From an uncultured Lachnospiraceae bacterium (GTDB taxonomy: Bacteria; Bacillota; Clostridia; Lachnospirales; Lachnospiraceae), in contig CAKRJH010000004.1 in NCBI GenBank assembly GCA_934351255.1, positions 62,001 to 126,000 of the forward strand: 64,000 nucleotides of DNA, given 5' to 3'. Both the position numbers and the translations under genes were made by a program. The notes under the pieces are model-generated. The model saw only the letters and a list, made by a program, of their open reading frames with translations, did not search any database and had not been told where the DNA came from. Each line of letters begins with the position of its first letter. The first letter of the stretch is position 1. Positions 50,886-59,175 of this stretch are shown in pieces.

Positions 50886-53351
50886 ATGAAAGAAATCAAC
50901 AAAGAGGCTTTCAAGAAGGAAGTAGAGGATTACGTGAAGGTTTTATTCCGTAAGTCCATCAAAGAGGCGGATAACCAGCAGTTGTTCCAGGCAGTATCCT
51001 ACGCGGTCAAGGATTTTGTGGTGGATCAGTGGATGGCTACGCACAAGACCTACGAGGAACAGGACGTAAAGACCGTTTACTATCTGTCCATGGAGTTCCT
51101 GACGGGACGTGCACTGGGTAACATCATCATCAACCTCAAAGGCAATCAGGCCATCAAAGAGGCGATTGAAGAACTGGGTATGGATCTGGATGTTATCGAG
51201 GATCAGGAGCCTGATGCAGCACTCGGTAATGGTGGTCTGGGCCGTCTGGCAGCCTGCTTCCTGGATTCTCTTTCAACACTGGGATATCCTGCATATGGAT
51301 GCGGTATCCGCTATAAATATGGTATGTTCAAACAGAAGATCGAGAATGGATACCAGATTGAGAAGCCGGATGACTGGTTGAAGTATGGCAATCCATTTGA
51401 GATCAAGCGTCCGGAGTATGCGGTCGAGGTTAAGTTCGGCGGTTATGTTGCTGTCCGCCGTGATGAGTTCGGACGTGACAAGTTCGTTCAGGAGAATTAT
51501 CAGTCTGTACTGGCAGTTCCATATGATCTGCCGATCGTAGGTTATAACAATAACGTAGTCAATACACTTCGTATCTGGGATGCAGAGGCGATTGACAACT
51601 TCAATCTGGATTCTTTCGACAAGGGAGATTATCAGAAGGCTGTTGAGCAGCAGAATCTGGCACGTACGATCTGTGAGGTGCTTTATCCAAACGACAATCA
51701 CATGGCAGGAAAAGAACTTCGTCTGAAGCAGCAGTATTTCTTCGTATCTGCCAGCGTACAGCGTGCGATTGCCAAATATATGGAGAAGCATGATGATATC
51801 CGCAAGTTACATGAGAAGGTCTGCTTCCAGTTAAATGATACCCATCCGACCGTTACGGTTGCCGAGCTGATGCGCATCTTAGTGGATGAGTATGGATTAG
51901 AATGGGATGAGGCATGGAGCATCACCAACAAGACCTGTGCTTACACGAACCATACTATTATGTCTGAGGCACTTGAGAAGTGGCCGCTGGAGCTGTTCTC
52001 CCGTCTGCTTCCACGTATCTATCAGATTACCGAGGAGATCAACCGTCGTTTCATCCTGCAGATCCAGTCTGCTTATCCCGGAGATTACAGCAAGGTTGAG
52101 AAGATGGCGATCATCTATGACGGACAGGTCAAGATGGCACATCTGGCCATCGCAGCCAGCTTTTCTGTCAATGGTGTGGCCCGTCTGCACACAGAGATCC
52201 TGAAACATCAGGAACTGAAAGACTTCTATGAGATGATGCCTGAGAAGTTCAACAACAAGACCAACGGTATCACACAGCGTCGTTTCCTCCTTCATGCAAA
52301 TCCACTGTTAGCAGAGTGGGTAACCAAGAAGATTGGCGATGAGTGGATCACAGATCTGTCTCATATGAATGAACTGTCTGTTTATGTCGATGACAAGCTC
52401 AGCCAGAAAGAGTTCATGAACATTAAGTATCAGAACAAAGTTCGTCTGGCCAAATACATCAAGGAGCACAATGGCATTGAGGTAAATCCTCGCTCTATTT
52501 TCGATGTGCAGGTAAAGCGTCTGCATGAGTACAAGCGTCAGTTGTTAAATATTCTTCATGTCATGTATCTGTACAATGAACTGAAGAAGAACCCATCCAT
52601 GGAATTCTATCCAAGAACCTTTATCTTTGGTGCAAAGGCATCCGCCGGATACCGTCGTGCCAAGGCCATCATCAAGCTGATCAACAGCGTGGCTGATGTG
52701 GTAAACAATGACGCATCCATCGATGGAAAGATCAAAGTGGTATTTATCGAGAACTACCGCGTATCCAATGCAGAGATCATCTTTGCGGCAGCAGATGTAT
52801 CCGAGCAGATCTCTACGGCCAGCAAGGAGGCATCCGGTACCGGTAACATGAAGTTCATGCTCAATGGTGCGCTGACATTGGGAACCATGGACGGTGCCAA
52901 TGTGGAGATCGTCGAGGAAGTAGGCGAGGAGAATGCATTTATCTTCGGTCTGTCTTCTGATGAGGTCATCGCATACGAGCACAACAATGAATACAATCCA
53001 AGAGAAATCTACAACACAGATTCCGATATCCGCGCCGTGCTGACACAGCTGGTAGACGGAACCTACTCACCAAATAATCTTGATGAGTTCCGTGAGATTT
53101 ATAATTCTTTACTGGATGGAGCAGGCGGACGTCCGGATATGTACTTTATCCTGAAAGATTTCCGTTCTTATGCAGAGGCACAGAAGAAGGTGTCCGAGGC
53201 ATATGCGGATGAAGAGAAGTGGGCACGTTCCGCTATGTTAAATGTATCCAAGGTAGGCAAATTCTCTTCTGACCGTACAATCGAGGAGTACGCAAAAGAG
53301 GTTTGGAAACTGAAAAAAGTAACCGTTGAACTCCCGGAAGAGGACGAGTAA
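50886..53351 (+). CDS. glgP: Glycogen/alpha-glucan phosphorylase
   Basis: Pyridoxal-phosphate enzyme releasing glucose-1-phosphate from glycogen or maltodextrin, 821 aa, full length. The PLP lysine is K656 in GTGNMKFMLNG; other family blocks are YYLSMEFLTGRALGN, ALGNGGLGRLAACFLDS, KTNGITQRRFL and RVSNAEIIFAAADVS. It is strongly biased in codon use (GTA, CGT, CAG), suggesting high expression. It is monocistronic by context. It belongs with the GH31 gene to storage/alpha-glucan turnover. Confidence 0.97.
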   Translation: MKEINKEAFKKEVEDYVKVLFRKSIKEADNQQLFQAVSYAVKDFVVDQWMATHKTYEEQDVKTVYYLSMEFLTGRALGNIIINLKGNQAIKEAIEELGMDLDVIEDQEPDAALGNGGLGRLAACFLDSLSTLGYPAYGCGIRYKYGMFKQKIENGYQIEKPDDWLKYGNPFEIKRPEYAVEVKFGGYVAVRRDEFGRDKFVQENYQSVLAVPYDLPIVGYNNNVVNTLRIWDAEAIDNFNLDSFDKGDYQKAVEQQNLARTICEVLYPNDNHMAGKELRLKQQYFFVSASVQRAIAKYMEKHDDIRKLHEKVCFQLNDTHPTVTVAELMRILVDEYGLEWDEAWSITNKTCAYTNHTIMSEALEKWPLELFSRLLPRIYQITEEINRRFILQIQSAYPGDYSKVEKMAIIYDGQVKMAHLAIAASFSVNGVARLHTEILKHQELKDFYEMMPEKFNNKTNGITQRRFLLHANPLLAEWVTKKIGDEWITDLSHMNELSVYVDDKLSQKEFMNIKYQNKVRLAKYIKEHNGIEVNPRSIFDVQVKRLHEYKRQLLNILHVMYLYNELKKNPSMEFYPRTFIFGAKASAGYRRAKAIIKLINSVADVVNNDASIDGKIKVVFIENYRVSNAEIIFAAADVSEQISTASKEASGTGNMKFMLNGALTLGTMDGANVEIVEEVGEENAFIFGLSSDEVIAYEHNNEYNPREIYNTDSDIRAVLTQLVDGTYSPNNLDEFREIYNSLLDGAGGRPDMYFILKDFRSYAEAQKKVSEAYADEEKWARSAMLNVSKVGKFSSDRTIEEYAKEVWKLKKVTVELPEEDE

Positions 53352-53507
53352 ATACAGGGAGTCCTGAATTTGGGATGGCAAATGAGAATACAGGGTGCAC
53401 GTGAAGAAGCGTCACGAGGGATCCCTGATGTCTGACAGAAAATTTTATAGTATGACTATGAGGTTTTCGTCAGCCCATTTGCAAAAACGCTTCAGAATGG
53501 AGAGTGT

Positions 53508-54155
53508 ATGAGTATGGAAGAGCGCATGATCAAGATTCCGGCAAGAGTCAATCGCAAGATCGAGTTAAAAGCGATTCCGGGACATTTTGCTACAAGTCAT
53601 TCACATATCAATTACTATCTGGATATGACACCGGTCAAGTACCGTCATACAGAGGCACAGCTGGTGGCAAAAGAGATGGTCAAAAAATATGTACATACGA
53701 TTTCTGTAGACACCATTGTCTGCATGGATGGCTGCGAGGTGATCGGGGCATATCTGGCAGAGGAACTGACGGCAGCAGGAATCCGTTCCATGAATTCACA
53801 TGAGTGTGTGAATGTCATTACGCCGGAGATTAATTCCAGTGGACAGATTATTTTCCGCGACAACATTGAGAAGATGGTAGTCAACAAAAATGTTGTTATT
53901 GTGCTGGCCAGTGCGACTACGGGAAAGACTATTCAGCAGAGCATTGAGGCCGTAAGTTATTATGGCGGACATGTGGTGGGTGTCTCCGCGCTGTTCTCCG
54001 CAGTAAAGTCAGTGGAGGATGTGGATGTAGACACCATCTATACCAAGGATGATGTGATGGAGTATCAGACTTACAAGCCTGCGGATTGTCCGCATTGCAA
54101 GGCTGGTGAGAAGCTGGATGCGATTGTCAACAGTTACGGTTATTCCAAAATCTGA
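53508..54155 (+). CDS. PRTase-fold protein (orotate phosphoribosyltransferase-like)
   Basis: 215 aa, type I phosphoribosyltransferase fold. The PRPP-binding strand-loop is NVVIVLASATTGKTIQ; canonical enzymes have two acidic residues before the TTG loop, here ASA. The C-terminus has a CPHC pair (ADCPHCKAG). Such proteins are often annotated as OPRT in Clostridia, but pyrE-type catalysis is doubtful here. ATG 53508 follows TGGAGAG. A terminator follows at 54178, so it is a single-gene unit. Confidence 0.75.
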   Translation: MSMEERMIKIPARVNRKIELKAIPGHFATSHSHINYYLDMTPVKYRHTEAQLVAKEMVKKYVHTISVDTIVCMDGCEVIGAYLAEELTAAGIRSMNSHECVNVITPEINSSGQIIFRDNIEKMVVNKNVVIVLASATTGKTIQQSIEAVSYYGGHVVGVSALFSAVKSVEDVDVDTIYTKDDVMEYQTYKPADCPHCKAGEKLDAIVNSYGYSKI

Positions 54156-54177
54156 TCATTAATCATTTGAGACAATG

Positions 54178-54212
54178 CATCGTCTGCCTGAGCAGGGCAG
54201 GCGATGTTTTTC
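54178..54212 (+). terminator. Terminator after the PRTase-like gene
   Basis: The 11-bp stem CATCGTCTGCC/GGCAGGCGATG (one G-T pair) with loop TGAGCAG is followed by TTTTTCTT. Confidence 0.88.
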
Positions 54213-54260
54213 TTATACATTCTTATACATATACATAATACCGAAGGAAAGGAAAAAGAC

Positions 54261-55277
54261 ATGAAGAACAAGCAGATACTGGGCATTGTGGTGGCCGGAG
54301 TGGTATTTATTGCCGTTTCCGTGACCGGAATGTTTTCCAATGTAGTGAAGGATAAGATGATGGAATCGCAGAAAAGCAGCACAACGAATCTTTTTGGCTC
54401 TTTGTCGGATACGATAGCAGAAAATAAGATTGCGCTGCCGGACAATGATTTTGTGGGAGTAATCAATATTTCGGGCACGATCGAGGCCAGCAGTACCGGA
54501 GCATTTGATAGCTATATCGGAAACTATGATCATAATCTGTATCTCGATTATATCCAGAAGATGGAGGAATCTTCGAGCAACAAGGGAATTCTGCTGCTGG
54601 TGGACAGCCCGGGAGGAGCCGTGTATCAGAGCGATGAGATGTATCTGCGACTGATGCAATATAAGGAAAAGACTAAAAGGCCGGTTTATGCGTATTTTGA
54701 ATCACAGGCATGTTCCGGGGCATATTATATTTCGATGGCAGCCGACAAGATTTATGCAAACCGCAACTGCTGGACAGGATCCATTGGTGTGATCGTTTCG
54801 ATGACCAATTTGAAGGGGCTGTATGACAAGGTGGGCATTCAGGAGATTGATATTACCAGTGGTAAGAATAAGTCCATGGGATCATCCGGGCAGGAATTGA
54901 CTGAGGAACAGCGCGAGATTCTTCAGGGACTTGTGGACGAGGCGTATGACCAGTTTACACAGATTGTGGCACAGGGAAGAAACATGGACATCAAGACCGT
55001 GAAGAAGCTGGCGGATGGCCGGATTTACAGTGCATTGCAGGCAAAGGAAAATGGTCTGATCGATGAGGTGGGTTCCCTGGAGTCGCAGAAAGAGGCGATG
55101 TTATCAGAACTGGGGATTTCCAAAGACACACAGTTCTATGAACTCGAAAAGAGCAGTGGATGGCTGTCCAGTCTGATGGGTTCCCTCTCTTCGGTAAAGA
55201 CCAAAAGCGAACTTGAGGTTGCCGAGGACATTGTGGACAATCAAGGAAATGGGGTGTTGATGTACTATGCCAAATAA
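54261..55277 (+). CDS. sppA: Signal peptide peptidase SppA (Bacillus type)
   Basis: Membrane-anchored serine peptidase of 338 aa, S49 family, degrading cleaved signal peptides at the outer face of the membrane. An N-terminal TM anchor (~5-27) is followed by GVINISGTIEAS and LLVDSPGGAVYQSDE; the catalytic Ser is in SQACSGAYYIS and the Lys in DITSGKNKSMGS (Ser/Lys dyad). The short length is as in Bacillus SppA rather than the duplicated E. coli form. ATG 54261 follows AAAGGAAAA. It overlaps the RDD gene by 11 bases. Confidence 0.94.
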   Translation: MKNKQILGIVVAGVVFIAVSVTGMFSNVVKDKMMESQKSSTTNLFGSLSDTIAENKIALPDNDFVGVINISGTIEASSTGAFDSYIGNYDHNLYLDYIQKMEESSSNKGILLLVDSPGGAVYQSDEMYLRLMQYKEKTKRPVYAYFESQACSGAYYISMAADKIYANRNCWTGSIGVIVSMTNLKGLYDKVGIQEIDITSGKNKSMGSSGQELTEEQREILQGLVDEAYDQFTQIVAQGRNMDIKTVKKLADGRIYSALQAKENGLIDEVGSLESQKEAMLSELGISKDTQFYELEKSSGWLSSLMGSLSSVKTKSELEVAEDIVDNQGNGVLMYYAK

Positions 55278-56121
55278 TACGCAGAAATACACCCGGGAAC
55301 ATGCCCAGGAACACACGCAGGAGCGTGTATATGCAGGCTTTGCAGTACGGCTGGCGGCGTATCTGGTAGATTTGCTTCTGGTCAGCACGGTGCTGCTGGT
55401 GGTGCGCATTCCACTGTGGGTCGTCGAACTGGCTTCGCCGGAGAATATTCTGGTGAGAGATCTGGTGTTTCAGTTTTCGCTGGCTGATATTGTAACGTAT
55501 CTTCTCAAAGTGTTATATTTTGTCTTCTTTACCTATCAGTTTGGAGCGACGGTCGGCAAAAAATGTTTTCATCTCCGGGTCGAGGGAACCGACGGACAGA
55601 AAATGAGCGTGTTTGACGTAATCTACCGGGAGAGTATTGGAAGATTTCTGAGTTCGGTGGTGATGGAAATCGGATATCTTATAGTGGTTGTGGACAAACA
55701 TAAGAGGGGACTTCACGACATTTTGTGCGATACAGAGGTTGTGTACTATCATGAAGTGCGTGATTATCAGTATGCGGCACCGCAGTACCGTTACATGAAT
55801 CCGCAGTCTCCCGATACACTGCAGCCACAGGAGGACTGGAAGGCTATGCCATCACAGAGCAAAAGTGATGAGAGCGATCAGGAAAAAAGTGATGCTGCGG
55901 GAAAGAGCAGTTCTGTTGATGCCGGGTTCTGGAAAGAAGCCAGCCGTGAAGTCGGCATGGACATTATGGAAAGAATGGGGCAGAAAGAAGAAACGGAACA
56001 GGGAACAGCCAACGGAGCGGAGAAAGAACAGGAAACTTGGAAAGACTTCCCTGTGGAGAAACCGCTGGATCCCGAGGAGATACAGACGGATTCTTCGTCA
56101 CAGGAAAACAACAAACATTGA
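55267..56121 (+). CDS. RDD-family membrane protein
   Basis: 284 aa. The RDD domain (~15-150) has GFAVRLAAYLVDLLLV with the conserved Arg-Asp-Asp-type arrangement, three to four TM helices and HKRGLHDILCDTEVV. A long acidic, Gln/Glu-rich hydrophilic C-terminus (~165-284) follows and is unusual. It overlaps sppA by 11 bases, so is translationally coupled. RDD proteins have been tied to ion transport and to membrane quality control; no specific function can be given here. Confidence 0.88.
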   Translation: MPNNTQKYTREHAQEHTQERVYAGFAVRLAAYLVDLLLVSTVLLVVRIPLWVVELASPENILVRDLVFQFSLADIVTYLLKVLYFVFFTYQFGATVGKKCFHLRVEGTDGQKMSVFDVIYRESIGRFLSSVVMEIGYLIVVVDKHKRGLHDILCDTEVVYYHEVRDYQYAAPQYRYMNPQSPDTLQPQEDWKAMPSQSKSDESDQEKSDAAGKSSSVDAGFWKEASREVGMDIMERMGQKEETEQGTANGAEKEQETWKDFPVEKPLDPEEIQTDSSSQENNKH

Positions 56122-56174
56122 AAATGTAAGAATAGAAATAGATCATCTGCAAACAATAGAAATAGATGATATTG

Positions 56175-56209
56175 CAGCACCTCGCTGGAGTCGGGGTGCT
56201 GTTTTTTTA
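56175..56209 (+). terminator. Terminator after the sppA-RDD operon
   Basis: CAGCACCTCG (56176-56185) pairs with CGGGGTGCTG (56193-56202), with one T-G pair, followed by TTTTTTT. The next gene uses AAAGGAGG right behind it. Confidence 0.88.
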
Positions 56210-56223
56210 AAGGAGGTTGGCAG

Positions 56224-56907
56224 ATGAATCGGAATAAACGAGGCCTTTACATGGCTGCAAGTACCGCACTAGTGTGTTCTTTGTTGGCGGGAACCACGTA
56301 TTTTAAGACACAGAAGGATGCGCAGAAAAAGGAACCAAAGACGGTAAATGAAACGGTAGAGGGTCGTAAGACGGTTGCCAGAAATGCATTGGCAACGGCG
56401 ACACCCGCCATTACAGTGAAACCGAGGGAAAAAACCGTGAAGACACATAAGAAAAAGGCAGTGACGGCACCGGCTGCTACAAAGACACGCGCTTATGATA
56501 AGAAGCAGGGAATGCTCTGGCCGGTAGAGGGAGAGATCCTGTTGCAGTACAGCATGGAAAATATTATTTACAGAAAGACATTGGGACAGTACCAGTGTTA
56601 TGATGCGATCGCTGTGGCGGCAAAACAGGGACAGGACGTAAAATCGGCATACCGCGGGCAAGTCGAAAAAGTCTATCAGACGGAAGAAGAAGGAAAGATG
56701 GTACAGATGGATCTGGGGGGAGGAATTAAGCTGGTGTATGGACAGCTCGACAAGGTTCAGGTCAAAAAAGGGGAAGATATCAAGGAAGGGCAGATCATTG
56801 GAACGGTTGCAAAGACGACTTCCTACTATGCCGAGGAAGGCGATCATCTCTATTTTCAGGTGTTAAATCATGGAAAACCGGACAATCCATTGCTGTATCT
56901 TAGGTAA
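56224..56907 (+). CDS. LytM/M23-like protein with degenerate zinc site (SpoIIQ-like)
   Basis: 227 aa. An N-terminal TM anchor (~8-26), a low-complexity basic linker (~30-95) and an M23 fold (~98-225: MLWPVEGEILLQYS, QGQDVKSAYRGQVEKV, GGGIKLVYGQLDKVQVKKGEDIKEGQIIGTV, DHLYFQVLNHGKP) are visible. The active-site HxxxD is replaced by QCYDAIAV without His, and the HxH motif by DHLYFQV, so metal binding looks lost. SpoIIQ of Bacillus is also a degenerate LytM protein. It likely acts as a binding or scaffold protein rather than a hydrolase. Confidence 0.82.
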   Translation: MNRNKRGLYMAASTALVCSLLAGTTYFKTQKDAQKKEPKTVNETVEGRKTVARNALATATPAITVKPREKTVKTHKKKAVTAPAATKTRAYDKKQGMLWPVEGEILLQYSMENIIYRKTLGQYQCYDAIAVAAKQGQDVKSAYRGQVEKVYQTEEEGKMVQMDLGGGIKLVYGQLDKVQVKKGEDIKEGQIIGTVAKTTSYYAEEGDHLYFQVLNHGKPDNPLLYLR

Positions 56908-56945
56908 TCTTAAGAATTAAAACGCATATTTTCTAACGTCCGTTA

Positions 56946-56974
56946 TAGACAGAACGAAATTCGTGTGTTATAAT
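56946..56974 (+). promoter_or_regulatory. Sigma-A-type promoter of the AIM24-like gene
   Basis: TAGACA (56946-56951), 17 bases, TATAAT (56969-56974); the gene starts at 57022 after GGGGGA. Confidence 0.75.
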
Positions 56975-57021
56975 ACGATTGTTACAAGGTTACAATGCAA
57001 CAATACGATTGGGGGATACGA

Positions 57022-57705
57022 ATGAAATATCAGATCGTCGGGTCGACGATGCCTGCTGTTGAGATTCTGTTTGAACAGCCCGGAGAGTCCATGGTGACGC
57101 AGTCCGGAGGAATGGCATGGATGAGCGACGGAGTGGTGATGAATACCAACACCCATGGTGGCGTGATGAAAGGTCTGGGGCGCATGTTTGCCGGAGAGTC
57201 TATGTTTATGGCGAATTATACAGCAGAAAAAGCAGGTGCTGTTGTCGCGTTTGCATCGACATCAGCCGGAGAGATTATGCCATTGGACGTGACGGCTACA
57301 GGCGGTATGATTTGCCAGAAGGGTGCCTTTTTGGCATCGGAACAGACTGTAAATGTCAATGCCACCTTCACCAAGAAGTTATCTGCCGGTGTATTTGGCG
57401 GCGAGGGCTTTATCTTGCAGGATATTACCGGAACGGGAACAGCATTTCTGGAGATAGACGGAGATAAGGTGGTCAAAGAACTGGGACCGGGAGAAGTGAT
57501 CAAGGTAGACACCGGAAATGTCGTGGCGTTTCAGCGCACGGTTCAGTATGAGGTCGAGATGGTAAAAGGCCTCAAGAACATTTTCCTCGGAGGCGAGGGC
57601 TTGTTCCTGACCAGGCTGACGGGACCGGGAACCGTGATCCTTCAGACACAGAATATGGCCGAATTTGCTGGACGTATCTCAAGATACATTCCTTCTAAGG
57701 GCTGA
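57022..57705 (+). CDS. AIM24-family protein (TIGR00266)
   Basis: Cytosolic protein of 227 aa of the AIM24/TIGR00266 family, built of glycine-rich beta repeats: TQSGGMAWMSDGV, MKGLGRMFAGESMFM, LDVTATGGMICQKGAFLAS, GVFGGEGFILQDITGTGTAFLEI and a second GGEGLFLTRLTGPGTV block. The molecular role of the family in bacteria is unknown. ATG 57022 follows GGGGGATACGA; an in-frame ATG at 56995 has no ribosome binding site. It is a single-gene unit between promoter and terminator. Confidence 0.9.
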   Translation: MKYQIVGSTMPAVEILFEQPGESMVTQSGGMAWMSDGVVMNTNTHGGVMKGLGRMFAGESMFMANYTAEKAGAVVAFASTSAGEIMPLDVTATGGMICQKGAFLASEQTVNVNATFTKKLSAGVFGGEGFILQDITGTGTAFLEIDGDKVVKELGPGEVIKVDTGNVVAFQRTVQYEVEMVKGLKNIFLGGEGLFLTRLTGPGTVILQTQNMAEFAGRISRYIPSKG

Positions 57706-57739
57706 TCTGCCACAGGGGATACCAGTACACTTAAAACCG

Positions 57740-57779
57740 AACGTGTCAGACGCTTACGTGGCGCCTGGCACGTTTTATG
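57740..57779 (+). terminator. Terminator after the AIM24-like gene
   Basis: AACGTGTCAGACGC pairs with GCGCCTGGCACGTT (one mismatch, one T-G pair) around loop TTACGTG, followed by TTATGTT. Confidence 0.7.
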
Positions 57780-57838
57780 TTAGGGAGACAAGGAAAATGC
57801 ACGCATTATGCAGTGCATTTGACGACCGCTAATCAGAG

Positions 57839-57859
57839 TGAGATACGCAGAGCGTATCT
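57839..57859 (+). promoter_or_regulatory. Inverted repeat upstream of the oxidoreductase gene
   Basis: The perfect inverted repeat GAGATACGC-AGA-GCGTATCTC ends 28 bases before the ATG at 57888. It could be an operator or a small leader hairpin; it has no T-run. Confidence 0.5.
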
Positions 57860-57887
57860 CGTCTCTGTTTTGAAATGGAGAATTGTT

Positions 57888-58838
57888 ATGATTACATTTG
57901 GAATTATGGGTGCCGGAAATATCGCGCATGGATTGTGCGGAGCGGTACGATTGATAGAAGATGCACAGGTTGGCGCAGTGGCGAGCCGTGATCTTGCCCG
58001 CAGTCAGGACTTTGCGCGCAGGGAACATATTGACAGGGCATACGGAAATTATCAGCAGCTTCTGGAAGATCCGTCCATTGACTGCGTCTATATTGCGACG
58101 ATCACCAGTCTGCACTATGAGCATGTCATGATGTGTCTGGAGGCCGGCAGGGCAGTCCTGTGTGAGAAGCCGATGGCATGTACTCCACAGCAGGCACGCC
58201 GGATGACAGCATTGGCCAGGGAAAAGGGGCTGTTTCTCATGGAAGGCATGTGGACGCGCTTCCTGCCAAAGACCCGGAAGGTTCGTGAATGGATCGGACA
58301 GGGACGTATAGGCCATGTGGAGCTGGTTCAGGGCACGGTTGGCTTTGTGGCACCGACGGACCCGGCCAGCCGCCTGAATGCGCCGGAGCTTGGTGGCGGT
58401 GTATTTTATGATCTCGGAGTTTATCTGATCGATCTGATTCCGTACCTGGTCGGACAGAAGATCCAGGATCTGCAGGCGTGGGTGAAGCAGGGGCCGACCG
58501 GTGTAGACGAGACCGTCAATCTCAATATGAAGTTGGAGGACTGCATGGCCAATGCGCAGATGACCTTTCGCGCCATTACTCCGGAAGATGTATATATTTA
58601 CGGGGATCAGGGATACATCCGGATCCCGAAGATCCACTGGGGGCGCGGGGCAATGCTCTATGGTCCCGGCGATGAGCTGATCGAAGAGTTTTATGAGGAA
58701 ATGCCGGAAGGGTTTTATTATGAGGTGCAGGAGGTGGTTCGGTGTCTGAAACAGGGATTGACGGAGAGTGAGACGGCCAGTCATGCTATGACGCTGGAGG
58801 CTGCTGAGATTTATGAGCGGTTTGTGCCGAAGGTGTAG
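57888..58838 (+). CDS. Gfo/Idh/MocA-family NAD(P)-dependent oxidoreductase
   Basis: Cytosolic dehydrogenase of 316 aa. The Rossmann domain starts GIMGAGNIAHGL, followed by the ASRDLARSQDFA and CVYIATITSLHYEH segments and the family motif CEKPMA; the C-terminal substrate domain has GGGVFYDLGVYLIDL. It resembles trans-1,2-dihydrobenzene-1,2-diol or sugar dehydrogenases. ATG 57888 has AATGGAG upstream; the long upstream extension to 57777 covers the terminator and operator and was rejected. The substrate is unknown, possibly a sugar or inositol derivative. Confidence 0.9.
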   Translation: MITFGIMGAGNIAHGLCGAVRLIEDAQVGAVASRDLARSQDFARREHIDRAYGNYQQLLEDPSIDCVYIATITSLHYEHVMMCLEAGRAVLCEKPMACTPQQARRMTALAREKGLFLMEGMWTRFLPKTRKVREWIGQGRIGHVELVQGTVGFVAPTDPASRLNAPELGGGVFYDLGVYLIDLIPYLVGQKIQDLQAWVKQGPTGVDETVNLNMKLEDCMANAQMTFRAITPEDVYIYGDQGYIRIPKIHWGRGAMLYGPGDELIEEFYEEMPEGFYYEVQEVVRCLKQGLTESETASHAMTLEAAEIYERFVPKV

Positions 58839-58892
58839 GAAGTGGCATGAATGCAGGGATGGAGCGAAAATTGTGTGGGGGAGATCTGCGGG

Positions 58893-59124
58893 GTGTGACC
58901 TGTCATCGATGCGTATGCTTGGAGGAAAATCAGCGGCGTGAGATCTGTCATGGATGTGTATGTTTTTGGGGAGCTCTCTGTCATGGATGCGTATGTTTTG
59001 GAGGTGACCCGCGAAGCGTGAACTGTCATGGTGTATTGTTTGTGGCGAAATTGCAGGTTATAATCTGCCATGAATGTGTTGTTTGTATTGAAATTGCAGA
59101 TTGTGACTTGTCACAAATGTGTGG
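58893..59124 (+). repeat. Array of six imperfect ~44-nt repeats upstream of guaA
   Basis: The core TGTCATGGATGTGTATG recurs at 58901, 58946, 58979, 59024, 59066 (TGCCAT) and 59110 (TGTCAC), at intervals of 45, 33, 45, 42 and 44 bases. Four of the six copies are preceded by GTGA with a 2-5 base gap to GTCA, giving a loose inverted repeat; the last is GTGAC-TT-GTCAC and contains the -35 box of the guaA promoter. Confidence 0.75.
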
Positions 59125-59136
59125 CACGGATATAAT
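59108..59136 (+). promoter_or_regulatory. guaA promoter
   Basis: TTGTCA (59108-59113), 17 bases, TATAAT (59131-59136), about 40 bases before the start codon. The -35 box sits inside the last repeat copy. Confidence 0.75.
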
Positions 59137-59175
59137 AAGAGAAGATGTGTAAATACAGATAAAGGAGAGGAAGCC

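Larger units (their letters stand above)
58839..59175. promoter_or_regulatory. guaA upstream region with repeat array and promoters
   Basis: 337 bases without a convincing gene. It holds six imperfect repeats (separate entry) and two promoter candidates: TTGTTT-N17-TATAAT (59036-59064) and TTGTCA-N17-TATAAT (59108-59136), the latter closest to guaA. The ribosome binding site AAAGGAGAGG (59161-59170) precedes the ATG at 59176. No purine riboswitch is recognisable. Confidence 0.75.

Noticed and set aside
58847..59152. 101-codon plus-strand frame with repeated CHGCVC units and an opposite 86-codon frame
   Set aside because: Both are direct products of the repeat array, span the guaA promoter and show no family; the pattern is explained by the DNA repeat.
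58839..59175. Purine riboswitch before guaA
   Set aside because: The conserved loop motifs are missing; the TATAAT stretches fit promoters better.
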